Assembly: GCA_964352855.1 (NCBI GenBank)
Contig: CAYGTR010000013.1
Location: 4,914 to 68,913 of the forward strand
DNA: 64,000 nt
Direction of reading: 5' to 3'
Source: Litorimonas sp964352855
GTDB taxonomy: Bacteria; Pseudomonadota; Alphaproteobacteria; Caulobacterales; Maricaulaceae
Shown one piece after another: positions 51,925 through 61,525 of this stretch. How positions within the stretch are numbered: position 1 is the first letter of the stretch; each line of letters opens with the position of its first letter. The translations under genes were made by a program, and so were the position numbers. The notes beneath the pieces were generated by a model. The model had not been told where the DNA came from. It worked only from the letters and a program-made list of their open reading frames with translations, and did no database searches.

Positions 51925-52072
51925 CTTAACTTAACATAAAGCATGTTTCTTAAGGCTTTTGGCCAGTCAATTCGCGCCAGAGGCGTAATTTTATAAGGTT
52001 TTCGGCCATCATTTGCGCCTTAGTGCTATAATGCCCCTTGTTCCAAAGGGATACGCCGTTTATTTCCTCACC

Positions 52073-52501
52073 ATGATAGATAATTTACCCGAAAACATTT
52101 GTGACATGATTTCAGACTTCGAATTTCTCGATAATTGGGAAGATCGTTATGTCCACGTCATTGATATGGGCAAATCCCTCCCACCGCTGGAGCTCGCCTT
52201 CAAAACCGACGCCACAAAAGTCAAAGGCTGTGTGAGCCAAGTTTGGTTGGTAAGCGAAAAAAAAGGTAATACCGACCCTGTTTTAACATTCCGCGGCGAT
52301 AGCGACGCCCATATCGTTAAAGGATTGGTTGCTGTCGTTCTGGAAATATTCTCAGGCCGCAAAGCCTCGGAAATTTTGGCCCTGGATGCAAAATCCATTT
52401 TAGAGAAACTAAAATTAGCAGAACACCTCTCCCCCCAACGCTCTAATGGGCTTCAAGCGATGATCGGTCGGATTAAAGCCGAAGCTGAAAGCTTCGCCTA
52501 A
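52073..52501 (+). CDS. sufE: SufE-family cysteine desulfurase activator
   Basis: From ATG 52073 (MIDNLPENICDMISDFEFL) the protein is 142 residues, the normal SufE length; an in-frame ATG at 52013 would add 20 residues. The sulfur-accepting Cys lies in KVKGCVSQVWL, the family hallmark. SufE takes persulfide from SufS and passes it to the SufBCD scaffold for Fe-S cluster assembly. No other suf gene is adjacent. It is convergent with a membrane-protein gene, 3 nt apart. Confidence 0.92.
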   Translation: MIDNLPENICDMISDFEFLDNWEDRYVHVIDMGKSLPPLELAFKTDATKVKGCVSQVWLVSEKKGNTDPVLTFRGDSDAHIVKGLVAVVLEIFSGRKASEILALDAKSILEKLKLAEHLSPQRSNGLQAMIGRIKAEAESFA

Positions 52502-52504
52502 GAC

Positions 52505-53353
52505 CTAATCGAAAACTGAGGCGATTGACGTCGGTGTAATGCCCTCGCGAAGGTCTCTGATTTCATAATACATAGCGGCGACGGCTGATGCATTTATCAT
52601 AACTGTAATGGCCTGTGCCAAGGCGGATGACAGAGCGTAAACAATCCAGAAAAGAACAGACCCTCCCGTGAGCGTTGCTGTAGTAACATTACCAAAAGGC
52701 ATAGCGACCAATGTCAAAACGGCCGACAGAACCATGGAAAGAACCGTCAAAATAATGACAACCAAAAGAATCCACCGTTTGTAACCTTTGGTCAATTGCC
52801 ATGAGCGGCTGAGGGAGTCTAAAACGCCACGTTTTTCCACTAACAAAACAGGCACTGCGATATACCATCCCAATAACAAAAATATCCCTGGAATAATCAA
52901 GAGTATAAAACCTATACTCACGCCCAGCATATAGAGGACGACTAGACCGAGAACGGGAAACAGAAATCGGAGGGCAACCTTACCGGATTGCTTCAGACTA
53001 ACCGGCTCGCCTGCAAAGTCCTTGAAGCAAGCATGTACGAGGACTGATTGTAATAAAATTGACAGGAATATGTAAAGAACGAACCCTACAATAGAGGCCG
53101 TTACAGTGCCTGCAATCGCGGCATCTGAGAATTCAGTATCAGAAAGCAAGCCAGCGCCGCCATTGATAAAAAGCGGCCATAAACCAATCAAAAACATGGG
53201 CAAACCCGCAATTATGAAAGATATAATTGTGAACTTCACTGCATTATTTTTGATCGCTGAGAATGTGCGCCCTAAAACGCGACCGACATCAAATTGAGGT
53301 TTTGGCGATTGCCATTCATATTTAGGTGGCGTTTCGCTAGTTTGATCAACCAT
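52505..53353 (-). CDS. Multi-pass membrane protein, unknown function
   Basis: From ATG 53353 (MVDQTSE), with GGGGA 5-6 nt upstream, it has 282 residues; an in-frame ATG at 53398 overlaps the HNH gene. An N-terminal cytoplasmic segment ends in RVLGRTFSAIKNNAVKF. Six hydrophobic helices follow, and RSWQLTKGYKRWILL lies between helices 4 and 5, a pattern found in YciC/glycerophosphoryl-diester-phosphodiesterase-membrane-domain proteins. The function of that group is not established. It starts 21 nt past the HNH stop and is likely co-transcribed with it. Confidence 0.7.
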   Translation of the reverse strand: MVDQTSETPPKYEWQSPKPQFDVGRVLGRTFSAIKNNAVKFTIISFIIAGLPMFLIGLWPLFINGGAGLLSDTEFSDAAIAGTVTASIVGFVLYIFLSILLQSVLVHACFKDFAGEPVSLKQSGKVALRFLFPVLGLVVLYMLGVSIGFILLIIPGIFLLLGWYIAVPVLLVEKRGVLDSLSRSWQLTKGYKRWILLVVIILTVLSMVLSAVLTLVAMPFGNVTTATLTGGSVLFWIVYALSSALAQAITVMINASAVAAMYYEIRDLREGITPTSIASVFD

Positions 53354-53373
53354 GGTATCCCCAATCAAAAGTT

Positions 53374-53958
53374 TCAGTCTTTTAATTCTACATCCCAATA
53401 AAGATAGTCAAGCCAACTTTCGTGCAAATGGTTGGGAGGAAAGCGGCGACCCTGTGCCTGCAATTGATGCATCGTGGGTTGAAAGGGCATCACAATTGGG
53501 TGCATGCCCGCGTCTTTTGGAAGACGTCCGCCTTTTTTAAGATTACATTTCGAACAGGCTGCCGCGATATTAGTCCATGTCGTTTTTCCGCCTAAACGCC
53601 GCGGAATCACATGATCAAAGGTTAATTCCGTCTCGCTATGGCAATAAACACATTCAAAACCGTCGCGCAAAAAGAGATTAAAACGGGTGAAAGCGGGTGT
53701 TCTGTTTTGTGGAACATAGTCTTTTAAAGCGACAACACTCGGCATTTGCATTTCAAAGCTAGCCGACCGTACACATTGTTCATAATGGTCGACAACACTG
53801 ACCCGTTCCAGAAACACCGCCTTTATCGCATCCTGCCAAGACCAAAGTGAGAGTGGGAAGTAAGACAGTGGTTGATAATCAGCGTTTAAAATCAGGCAAG
53901 GGTAGTTCCCTTGCTTAACAGGTTTGGCTTCCAAAAAGTCAATGCCATCCAGACTCAT
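53374..53958 (-). CDS. HNH endonuclease
   Basis: This 194-residue protein has the HNH core FECVYCHSETELTFDHVIPRRLGG, then a TWTNIAAACSKCNLKKGGR block: two CxxC zinc pairs, the catalytic His in the FDHVIP motif and the metal-binding Asn. The N-terminal NADYQPLSYFPLSLWSWQDAIKAV is typical of the widespread alphaproteobacterial HNH family. It is a nuclease of unknown physiological target; no restriction or phage genes are beside it. Confidence 0.9.
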   Translation of the reverse strand: MSLDGIDFLEAKPVKQGNYPCLILNADYQPLSYFPLSLWSWQDAIKAVFLERVSVVDHYEQCVRSASFEMQMPSVVALKDYVPQNRTPAFTRFNLFLRDGFECVYCHSETELTFDHVIPRRLGGKTTWTNIAAACSKCNLKKGGRLPKDAGMHPIVMPFQPTMHQLQAQGRRFPPNHLHESWLDYLYWDVELKD

Positions 53959-54236
53959 TTCTGAGACCCCTTCTTTGTTATGAAATGAAAAGAAAAGCTA
54001 TCAATCATGCTTTCAAAGAAAGCCCTTTTGGAAATATAAATTAAACGATTACTGAAACCTATCTCCTGAAATCAGCTATTCCGATTCGTATATAACTAAC
54101 CAGAAAGACAGAGATGTGACAAGCACAAGACGAAAAAGTGTCAATTTGTCCGTCTTCGCCAATATTCATATAAGGTTAACGCGGATAGCTGCAATTAGAC
54201 CTCGTAGCACAACATCAAAGCACGTTAAGCAGAGAT

Positions 54237-55475
54237 ATGCGATTCGGTTTTTTAACGCTTTTAACTGTCACAGCCCTGGTGGCTTGGCCTGTTGATAGTG
54301 TTTCACAAATAATAGATCTGTCGGAACCAACAACGCGAAACGTAACACCACGTTTGCAAGTGGGAAAACGTATGGCCTCCCTGCAAGTTAAAAATGGATT
54401 TGAACTCTCTGAGGTCGCCACAGGACTTGGAAAAATATCAGCCCTAGCACTTAATGGGCAAGGCATGATCTATACAGCCGATCCACAATCCGGGCGCATT
54501 TGGCAATTATCGGACCGCAATAATGATGGTCGCGTGGATACGAAACGCGCGCTTCCTTATAGATTTGACACGCCGACAGGATTAGCGGCTCACAATGAAC
54601 GCCTTTATGTCTCGGATCAAAATGCGATTTGGGTTATGAAGGGACTTATGCCACCTGAGAAGCTCGCCGGTTTAAGACAAGCACAATCGCTTGGTCGTCC
54701 TCACCCGCTTGCCATTTCAGACGATGGAAAGACCCTTTACCTTAGCCTGACAACAACAGAGACCACCGCAAAACTCTTATCGATTAACACCGAAAGTGGT
54801 ACAGCCAATTTAATTGAGAGCCTCTCAACAGATGAACGAGTTCAAGCTTTGTCGTCTTTAGGTCAAGACACCCCCTGGGTGTTGCTATCCCATAGCTTGG
54901 GCCCATCACTCTCCCGAATCACGAAACTTAACTCAACTCGCGAATTTAAAGGTTTGGCTTTACCTGTGTCTGATACGAATTGGCCTGTGGTGTTTTCTCA
55001 ACACATTATACTCTCAGAACATTCCGCAGATGATTATTCCGTGATCGCCGTGCCTGCACAATTGGGCAAACCCACTGAAGCAGGGGAAAAGCTTTTGACA
55101 GGTTTTCTATCTTCAACAGGACGGTCTGCTTGGGGCGCGCCCGGCGCGATGGTGTTTGATAAACACGGCTTGATCATTTCTGACAGCTTTAACGGCGATC
55201 TTTATCGCTTAAGTGCGTCTAAAGACACGCCCCCTAAAGCAGAAGCGTCCGAGTCAGTTTCCAATTCTAAAATTGAGGCGAGCGAGGAAATATTGCCGAA
55301 AGTGCCGCTTACGACAAATACCGGCAGTCAAATTAAGAGCCTAAGCACCATCGGTTCGGCATCAACGTTAGATATTGGTTCGACAATTATTCGAGATTAC
55401 AAACCATTATCATTAGAAAATGAAAACGCCGAGGAGAACTCAAAGAAAGAACCTGACGAAAAAAAGCCTAATTAA
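54237..55475 (+). CDS. Secreted beta-propeller-like protein (sorbosone/PQQ-dehydrogenase-like)
   Basis: This 412-residue protein has a signal peptide (residues 1-23) and about 300 residues of strand-rich repeats. Motifs such as ISALALNGQGMIYTADPQSGRIWQLSDRNNDGRVD and GLIISDSFNGDLYRLS recall six-bladed propellers of the soluble aldose/L-sorbosone dehydrogenase group. The propeller has no obvious full PQQ-binding set, so it may be a non-enzymatic relative. A charged Ser/Glu/Lys-rich tail follows from about residue 335. Its 3' end overlaps the convergent ppx gene by 8 nt. Function unproven. Confidence 0.6.
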   Translation: MRFGFLTLLTVTALVAWPVDSVSQIIDLSEPTTRNVTPRLQVGKRMASLQVKNGFELSEVATGLGKISALALNGQGMIYTADPQSGRIWQLSDRNNDGRVDTKRALPYRFDTPTGLAAHNERLYVSDQNAIWVMKGLMPPEKLAGLRQAQSLGRPHPLAISDDGKTLYLSLTTTETTAKLLSINTESGTANLIESLSTDERVQALSSLGQDTPWVLLSHSLGPSLSRITKLNSTREFKGLALPVSDTNWPVVFSQHIILSEHSADDYSVIAVPAQLGKPTEAGEKLLTGFLSSTGRSAWGAPGAMVFDKHGLIISDSFNGDLYRLSASKDTPPKAEASESVSNSKIEASEEILPKVPLTTNTGSQIKSLSTIGSASTLDIGSTIIRDYKPLSLENENAEENSKKEPDEKKPN

Positions 55476-56994
55476 TTTCGGGTTCCAAATCTAATTTTTG
55501 TGCTAGTTTTTTTAAACGGAAAAACACCTGTTCAGAAATTAACGCGCGTTCAGACGGTTCGACATTTAAAACAAGCTTATTGCCGACCTTAGAAAGTGAA
55601 AAGACATCTAATAATTCAGATGAACGACCTGTTGCCACGATCGCCAAGCGAATAGTTGCGCCAATCATTCGGGCGACGCACCTGTGATCCGGCGTTAGCA
55701 AGGCATCAATAATATTGGGCGTGGGTACAGGACGTGTCGACGTATAAGATCGAAACAGGCATAAAGCCAAAAATGCGCGTTCCTGATGGGTTAGGCCCGC
55801 CACAGGCGCATAAAGAACAGCCGCAAAGATCGCTTCCGGCCTGTAATCAGGATGCAAATCCTTACCAATACCGGCCATTAAGCAAGCCGCCTTTATAAGA
55901 CGCACATCGTCAGCTTTGTTGAAAACTGTCGGGAATAATGGCTTAATCGGTTTCACAAAGCGGATAAGCGGACGCCCGAAATTTTCAGTTTGCAAAGACC
56001 CTTTTGCAAAGGCACGACATCCATCAAAGAGAGGGTCCCTTTGCCTTTGCGCTTCAGGTATCGCGTTCTGGACTAATCCCTCACGCAAACCGGATTGAGA
56101 GATCATAACAAATTTTGGCTGGACTATATCAATTAGAATATCAAGTAAGAGGCCACTATATGGTAATGTCTCTGCACGGCGCGTTCGCATGCCGGGCCAA
56201 GTTAAAATAGTCTCCCGACCTTCGCCGTAAGCCCATTGCGCATGTTTTTGCGCGACCTTTGGTAACATTGTGTAGCTCTGTAATGTCCGCAAAGGGTAAT
56301 CAATATTACTTTGATGGATAGAAGCCAGGTTTCTCCATGCGCCCCCAATAAGATAGAGCGTCCTGCCGCGCCCGTTTTTCACCAACGTTTCATGCTGCGA
56401 AAGATATTTGCGGATTTTCTTTTCTGCTTTTTTTATCTGAGCTTCCGATAGGTCGGATAAATCATCTCCAATCAAATCAAATGGTCCAAGAGGCAGCGAT
56501 AAGCGTTTTCCGACGAGAGGCTCTACCTTGCCTTGTTTAATTTCTACGAGTTCAAGACTCGCACCGCCCAAATCTGCTGCTAATCCTCTTGCACGCGGAT
56601 GCATGGAAATAAGCCCCATCGCACTCAAACGCGCTTCTTCGTCCCCGCTAATGGGTACAATATCCATGCCGATATCTGATTTTATTTTTGCAAGAAAGTC
56701 TGCGGCATCTTCCGCAACGCGCAACGCCGCCGTCGCCCCGAAAATGAGTGTTGGCAACCCTCTTGCTTTCGCAATACGATCGAAACGTTTAAGGGCCTGT
56801 AGCGTTAAAGTTTTCCCCTCTTCAGACAATCGGGACGTCTTTTTGAGGGATCGGCCCAATCCTGCTAAAATTTTCTCATTATATATCGGTGTGAAGTGTG
56901 CACCGAAAACATCATAAATAACAAGCCGAACTGAGTTTGAACCGATATCCACGACGCCAATTTCACGCCCGATAGATTGAGTCGTAAGGCTCAC
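55468..56994 (-). CDS. ppx: Exopolyphosphatase / pppGpp pyrophosphatase family
   Basis: This 508-residue Ppx/GppA protein has the ASKHA-fold phosphate loops VVDIGSNSVRLVIYD at the N-terminus and LAADLGGASLELVEI (second phosphate loop). The catalytic-base Glu is probably in the FGATAALRVAEDA region, and an HD-like C-terminal part follows. It releases terminal phosphate from polyphosphate. Its ATG overlaps the end of ppk by 4 nt, so synthesis and degradation of polyphosphate are encoded together. Ppx versus GppA is not fully decidable, but the ppk neighbour favours Ppx. Confidence 0.92.
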   Translation of the reverse strand: MSLTTQSIGREIGVVDIGSNSVRLVIYDVFGAHFTPIYNEKILAGLGRSLKKTSRLSEEGKTLTLQALKRFDRIAKARGLPTLIFGATAALRVAEDAADFLAKIKSDIGMDIVPISGDEEARLSAMGLISMHPRARGLAADLGGASLELVEIKQGKVEPLVGKRLSLPLGPFDLIGDDLSDLSEAQIKKAEKKIRKYLSQHETLVKNGRGRTLYLIGGAWRNLASIHQSNIDYPLRTLQSYTMLPKVAQKHAQWAYGEGRETILTWPGMRTRRAETLPYSGLLLDILIDIVQPKFVMISQSGLREGLVQNAIPEAQRQRDPLFDGCRAFAKGSLQTENFGRPLIRFVKPIKPLFPTVFNKADDVRLIKAACLMAGIGKDLHPDYRPEAIFAAVLYAPVAGLTHQERAFLALCLFRSYTSTRPVPTPNIIDALLTPDHRCVARMIGATIRLAIVATGRSSELLDVFSLSKVGNKLVLNVEPSERALISEQVFFRLKKLAQKLDLEPEIN

Positions 56995-59162
56995 GACTCA
57001 GACTGTTGGTTGACGGTACGCTTGCTTTTCGCCTTTAGTCTTTCAGAAAAAAGATCTTCGAGTGGTAAAGGTGCATCTGTATCCAGTGCCTGTCCACGGC
57101 CTGATAAAGATGGATTTTTCATAAAATAACCATGCGCGGAAAAAGGTTCAATATCGCCTTCGGTCACAATACGTTTATATTTCCCCTTAGACTCCAGATT
57201 CCAACTATTGGCCGTATCCACGAGATTGGCAACCATAATTTGATCTAAAACTTGTCCGTGAACGGTGGGGTCCTCAATAGGGACTAGTGTTTCGACTCGT
57301 CTGTCCAAATTACGGGGCATCCAATCGGCACTTGAAACAAAAACCTTCGCATCATCATGGGGCATAACTGCACCGTTTCCAAAACAAATAATACGAGAAT
57401 GCTCTAAAAATCGCCCGACAATTGATTTGACTCTGATGTTTTCTGATAAACCCTCGACACCGGGACGCAGACAGCAAATCCCTCTCACAACCAAATCAAT
57501 TTGCACCCCAGCTGCTGAGGCTTCGTAAAGCTTGTCAATAATCTCAACATCGACAAGAGAGTTCATCTTTGCCCAGATACAGGCGGGCTTTCCGGCTTTC
57601 GCGAAAGCAATTTCCTTATCTATATAATTATAGAGAGCATCTCTCAATCCCATCGGCGCAATAACAAGTTTCGTGAGATCTCTCGGACGAGAATAGCTCG
57701 TTATATAATTAAATAACTTTCCAACATCTTCAGCCATTTTTTTATCAGCTGTAAATAAAGCGAGATCGGTATAAACCTTGGCGTTGTCAGCGTGATAATT
57801 GCCCGTGCCTAAATGCGCATAACTACGAAGTCCCTGTCCCTCACGACGTAAAACAAGCGAAACTTTAGCGTGGGTTTTATACCCCACAAATCCGTAAACG
57901 ACATGCGCACCCGCACGTTCTAAGTCCCTTGCCCAACGTAAATTCGTGGCCTCATCAAACCTGGCTTTAAGCTCGACAAGCGCTGTCACCGTTTTCCCTT
58001 TTTCTGCGGCCTCGATGAGAGCCGCCACGATAGGGCTATCATCAGATGTGCGGTAAAGGGTCTGTTTGATCGCAACAACATCTGGATCAGCAGCCGCCTG
58101 TTTTAGAAACTGAATAACGACGTCAAATTCTTCATAAGGATGGTGAACAACAATGTCTTTCGCAGCGATTGCCGCAAAACAATCCCCGTCAAACTCGCGA
58201 ATACGTTCAGGAAAGCGCGCCGTGAATGAGGGAAATAATAAGTGAGGTTTGTGATTTGTAATAATCTGAGAGATATCTGAAAGCCCAAGCATCATGTTCT
58301 CGTCTTGAATATCTTCATCCCAACATTCAAAACTATCAATCAAAAATGTCCGCAAGTCTACATCAATGCCTGTTCCCGTTTCCAAACGAATGACGCGCCC
58401 ACGACGGCGCTTTTTTAAAAGAAATTCAAAATGACGGACGAGATCTTCAGCATCTTCATCTACCGCAATATCGCTGTCTCTTGTAATACGAAAGAGGCCG
58501 GTTGATTTAATCTTAAAGTCAGGAAAAAAATCACTGACATATGTTTCCAGAACATCTTCGATCAAGACATAAATAATCTCTTTGCCTTCGTTTGGTACAG
58601 TAATAAACCGAGAGACATGAGCAGGTATGGTTATAAGTCCATACATGGGGTCTTCGCGCCCTTCGACCTCCATGGACAACGCCATACCAAATCCGAGATT
58701 AGGGAGAAAGGGAAAGGGATGCGCCGGATCAACCGCAAGAGGTGAGAGTATCGGCAAGACCGTGCTATCATAAATCTCTTTTACACTCTGGATTTGCGCA
58801 TCATCCAAATCCGCCATTTTGCGAATATGGATATTTTCCTTAGCGAGTTCTGCGACCAGTTTTGTCCAACACTCTCCTTGGCGCCGGACAATTTTTCCCG
58901 CCCGTCTTTCAACTTTCGCTATTTGCGCTTGCGGTGTCAGGCCATCATCTGAGGGCGTGGTCATTCCCGCCAGAATTTGCGTGCGAAGACCCGCGACACG
59001 CACCATATAAAATTCATCAAGATTAGAGGCCGAAATGGATAAGAATCTAACACGTTCAAGCAAAGGCACAGAAGCGTTCTGTGCTTCCTCCATCACACGC
59101 GTGTTAAAAAACAGCCACGAAAGCTCTCTGTTGAAATAACGTTTTATAGGCTTGTTTATCAT
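56991..59162 (-). CDS. ppk1: Polyphosphate kinase 1
   Basis: This 723-residue PPK1 starts RYFNRELSWLFFNTRVMEEA, the conserved N-domain entry. Two phospholipase-D-like C-terminal domains carry the catalytic histidines, in the KTHAKVSLVLR and DWMPRNLDRRVE-type blocks and in GTGNYHADNAKVYTDL. It polymerises the gamma phosphate of ATP into polyphosphate at the membrane, storing phosphate and energy. It is the first gene of the ppk-ppx operon; ppx overlaps by 4 nt. Confidence 0.96.
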   Translation of the reverse strand: MINKPIKRYFNRELSWLFFNTRVMEEAQNASVPLLERVRFLSISASNLDEFYMVRVAGLRTQILAGMTTPSDDGLTPQAQIAKVERRAGKIVRRQGECWTKLVAELAKENIHIRKMADLDDAQIQSVKEIYDSTVLPILSPLAVDPAHPFPFLPNLGFGMALSMEVEGREDPMYGLITIPAHVSRFITVPNEGKEIIYVLIEDVLETYVSDFFPDFKIKSTGLFRITRDSDIAVDEDAEDLVRHFEFLLKKRRRGRVIRLETGTGIDVDLRTFLIDSFECWDEDIQDENMMLGLSDISQIITNHKPHLLFPSFTARFPERIREFDGDCFAAIAAKDIVVHHPYEEFDVVIQFLKQAAADPDVVAIKQTLYRTSDDSPIVAALIEAAEKGKTVTALVELKARFDEATNLRWARDLERAGAHVVYGFVGYKTHAKVSLVLRREGQGLRSYAHLGTGNYHADNAKVYTDLALFTADKKMAEDVGKLFNYITSYSRPRDLTKLVIAPMGLRDALYNYIDKEIAFAKAGKPACIWAKMNSLVDVEIIDKLYEASAAGVQIDLVVRGICCLRPGVEGLSENIRVKSIVGRFLEHSRIICFGNGAVMPHDDAKVFVSSADWMPRNLDRRVETLVPIEDPTVHGQVLDQIMVANLVDTANSWNLESKGKYKRIVTEGDIEPFSAHGYFMKNPSLSGRGQALDTDAPLPLEDLFSERLKAKSKRTVNQQSES

Positions 59163-59234
59163 GAGCCTTTGTAGTCAAGCTAATCTGAAAAATATAGAGA
59201 GAAGACAGATTCTATCTGCGACAGTTTAAAACGC

Positions 59235-59714
59235 CTAGGCAGCTCTAACATCCTGATTTTCGGTCAAAATCGTGTAAAGAGATTCAGCGTTCGGAGCCGC
59301 ACGCAAGCGCTGACGCACTTCTTGACGGCGCAGCAGGCGAGAGACTTTCGCAAGAGCCCGCAGATGCGCGCCGCCTGCATCCCCCGGAGCCAATAAAAAC
59401 ACGACTAAATCAACAGCTCGGTCATCAACCGAATCAAACTCGAGAGGGTGGTTAAGCTTCGCAAAAACAGCTACGACATGATCAACGCCGTCCAAACGTG
59501 CATGTGGTAGCGCCACACCATTACCAACACCTGTTGAGCCTAAACGTTCACGCTCTACGGACGCTGCGACGATGTCGCGGCACGCGATACCTTTTTCCTC
59601 AAGTTTATGGGTCTTGATAAGTTTTGTCGCAATTTCTTGAAACAGTTGTTTCTGGCTTCCGACATTCACATCAAAGAGAATATCTTCCGCATTAAAAAGC
59701 GGTGGGGTTTTCAT
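59235..59714 (-). CDS. ptsN: PTS IIA-like nitrogen-regulatory protein
   Basis: This 159-residue EIIA-Ntr protein has phospho-acceptor His in GVGNGVALPHARLDGVD and the KVSRLLRRQEVRQRLRAAPN helix near the C-terminus. It is the end of the PTS-Ntr phosphorelay (EI-Ntr, NPr, EIIA-Ntr) that links nitrogen and potassium status to transcription and enzyme activity. It follows hpf on the same strand with a 140-nt gap that includes a 7-bp hairpin. The usual rpoN-hpf-ptsN order lacks rpoN here. Confidence 0.93.
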   Translation of the reverse strand: MKTPPLFNAEDILFDVNVGSQKQLFQEIATKLIKTHKLEEKGIACRDIVAASVERERLGSTGVGNGVALPHARLDGVDHVVAVFAKLNHPLEFDSVDDRAVDLVVFLLAPGDAGGAHLRALAKVSRLLRRQEVRQRLRAAPNAESLYTILTENQDVRAA

Positions 59715-59727
59715 AACGGGGCCTATT

Positions 59728-59756
59728 GAGAGTCATAAACTGCGTAGCAGACTCTC
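59728..59756 (-). promoter_or_regulatory. Leader hairpin upstream of ptsN
   Basis: GAGAGTC (59728-59734) and GACTCTC (59750-59756) form a perfect 7-bp stem with a 15-nt loop, ending about 14 nt before the ptsN ATG on the transcribed strand. It could mask or space the ribosome site or end part of the hpf transcript. No T-tract follows. Confidence 0.4.
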
Positions 59757-59854
59757 TATTGATTTTGCTTATTCGGGCGCCCCCATAAAGGAGGGCTTTG
59801 AAAAGGTCAATTCACGGATGCAGGATACAAATTTCATCCACAAAATTTAAGGGG

Positions 59855-60442
59855 TTAGCCATCTGTATCTTCAGGGTCGACCCAACCAATATTTCCGTCG
59901 GAGCGTTTGAAGACGACATTGATCCGGCCATGACGCGCGTTATGAAATACCACGACACCGCTATCGGCCAAGCCGAGCTCTAAGGCGGCCATAGAAGGTG
60001 TCATCGTCCGGATCTTTGATTGTCTCTCCGCAATGACAATGGGGTCGTCCTGAAGAACATCATCATCTTGACTTTCATCATCAACGTCCATGTCCCCGAT
60101 CGGGTCCTGCAGAACAAAGAGAGACATATTTTTGGCTTTCGCCTTTTGGCTATGATCTTTAAGGCGGCGCTTATATCGTCTTAGCCGTTTTTCCATGTGA
60201 TTAAGGGCTTCATCTGTTGCCCCGTAAGCTTCCTGAGCTTGTCCCTGACCTTCCATCGTCGCACCACTCGGAAGGTGAACCGAACACACCGTTCGAAAAC
60301 CGCTACCCTCTCGGCTCACCGCGACATGGGCCTCCCCATCACGATGAATATACTTATCCATCATCTCTTCTAATCGGCCGGAAATGCGCTCACGCAGCGC
60401 AGGGGAAACATCAATACCTTTAGAAACGATTTGGATTTGCAT
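59855..60442 (-). CDS. hpf: Ribosome hibernation promoting factor, long form
   Basis: This 195-residue protein has an N-terminal S30AE domain (1-100: MQIQIVSKGIDVSPALRERI, HVAVSREGSGFRTVCSVHL), a charged linker and the C-terminal dimerisation domain (about 135-190: ALELGLADSGVVVFHNARHGRINVV) that distinguishes long HPF. It binds idle 70S ribosomes and joins them into 100S dimers in stationary phase. It lies upstream of ptsN in the same direction. Confidence 0.95.
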   Translation of the reverse strand: MQIQIVSKGIDVSPALRERISGRLEEMMDKYIHRDGEAHVAVSREGSGFRTVCSVHLPSGATMEGQGQAQEAYGATDEALNHMEKRLRRYKRRLKDHSQKAKAKNMSLFVLQDPIGDMDVDDESQDDDVLQDDPIVIAERQSKIRTMTPSMAALELGLADSGVVVFHNARHGRINVVFKRSDGNIGWVDPEDTDG

Positions 60443-60585
60443 TCTCGACCTCTCGTGATGGACTTATAACTTTACCTTAACACGAAAATTTAGTCCTGAC
60501 TGCCCTAAAACGTGTCTATGTCACAAATATGTATAAATTTAGTGGAGTGATAGCACCAAAGCAGCGATTCGAACGTAGTCTAATC

Positions 60586-61440
60586 ATGGAAAATAACTTA
60601 ACTACATTGGCAAGTCAGACCGAAAAGACAGCAAAATCACCTCAAATAGCTGATTTTCTGCGACAATGGGCCAATTTGGTGACAGCTCCTCTCATGTGGG
60701 TATTATCATCAATCTCCTTCTTTGACTCAAATGCCCGTACCCCGCGAGGCCTATCTGAGATAAATGAAAGCCTGCTAGTCCCGTTTGGGGCCGCCTTTTC
60801 GATTTGGCTCCCTATTTTCATAGGCTGCATCGCCTATGGTCTTTTGCAGGCTCTAAAAACCAATAGAACCCGCGAGATTTTTCGTCATATCGGTTGGTGG
60901 ACAGCCGCAGGCTTCACCCTGATTTGCATCTGGTCCTTGATCGCCGCCTATGCAACGGACACATATGCACAATGGGGAACGGCGCTTGTCTTTGTGCCAG
61001 CTATGCTTTGCTTGGTTAAGGCCATGTTAGTCGCAACGAGAGCGAGAGCTGCGTTTGACAATTTAGAGAGCGTTTGTGTTTGGCTACCTTTAAGTCTCAT
61101 CGCAGGGTGGACATCGATTGCCGTCTTCCTGAACTGGACACCGCTTCTTATGTCTTTAACCGCAACAGCTATGCCCGTCCTGCTGCCAAACATCTTTATG
61201 CTCCTAATCGCACTCATATGGTCAGCTTTTATTATCCGCCAAAGCGGCTCTAATCGTGCTTATGCCTTCCCTATTGTATGGGGCTTAGCATTTTTGGCTC
61301 TCAAACAACTCGTGACTGAGCCACAGTCAGCATTGATAGGTGTTTTCGCACTAATAGGCGCTTTATTGTTAGTCGGTGTCGCAGCGTATAAACCCAAAAC
61401 AGATAAAGCCGATTTTGAAAACGCCTATAATTACGTTTAA
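60586..61440 (+). CDS. Multi-pass membrane protein, TspO-like
   Basis: From ATG 60586 the protein has 284 residues; an in-frame ATG at 60529 would add 19. About eight hydrophobic helices are visible. The central block (PFGAAFSIWLPIFIGCIAYGLLQA, IGWWTAAGFTLICIWS, LPLSLIAGWTSIAVFLNW) has Trp-rich helices in TspO/MBR-like order, but the protein is nearly twice TspO length and helices are added at the C-terminus. A role in tetrapyrrole or stress sensing is a guess from that likeness. It is divergent from hpf. Confidence 0.6.
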   Translation: MENNLTTLASQTEKTAKSPQIADFLRQWANLVTAPLMWVLSSISFFDSNARTPRGLSEINESLLVPFGAAFSIWLPIFIGCIAYGLLQALKTNRTREIFRHIGWWTAAGFTLICIWSLIAAYATDTYAQWGTALVFVPAMLCLVKAMLVATRARAAFDNLESVCVWLPLSLIAGWTSIAVFLNWTPLLMSLTATAMPVLLPNIFMLLIALIWSAFIIRQSGSNRAYAFPIVWGLAFLALKQLVTEPQSALIGVFALIGALLLVGVAAYKPKTDKADFENAYNYV

Positions 61441-61525
61441 CCAACAGTCGACAAATTACCTCAATTCTTAGGATTTAGGTTATATCTACTAGAGCCGTAT
61501 TAATGATTTTGGTAAAAGTAAGCTG

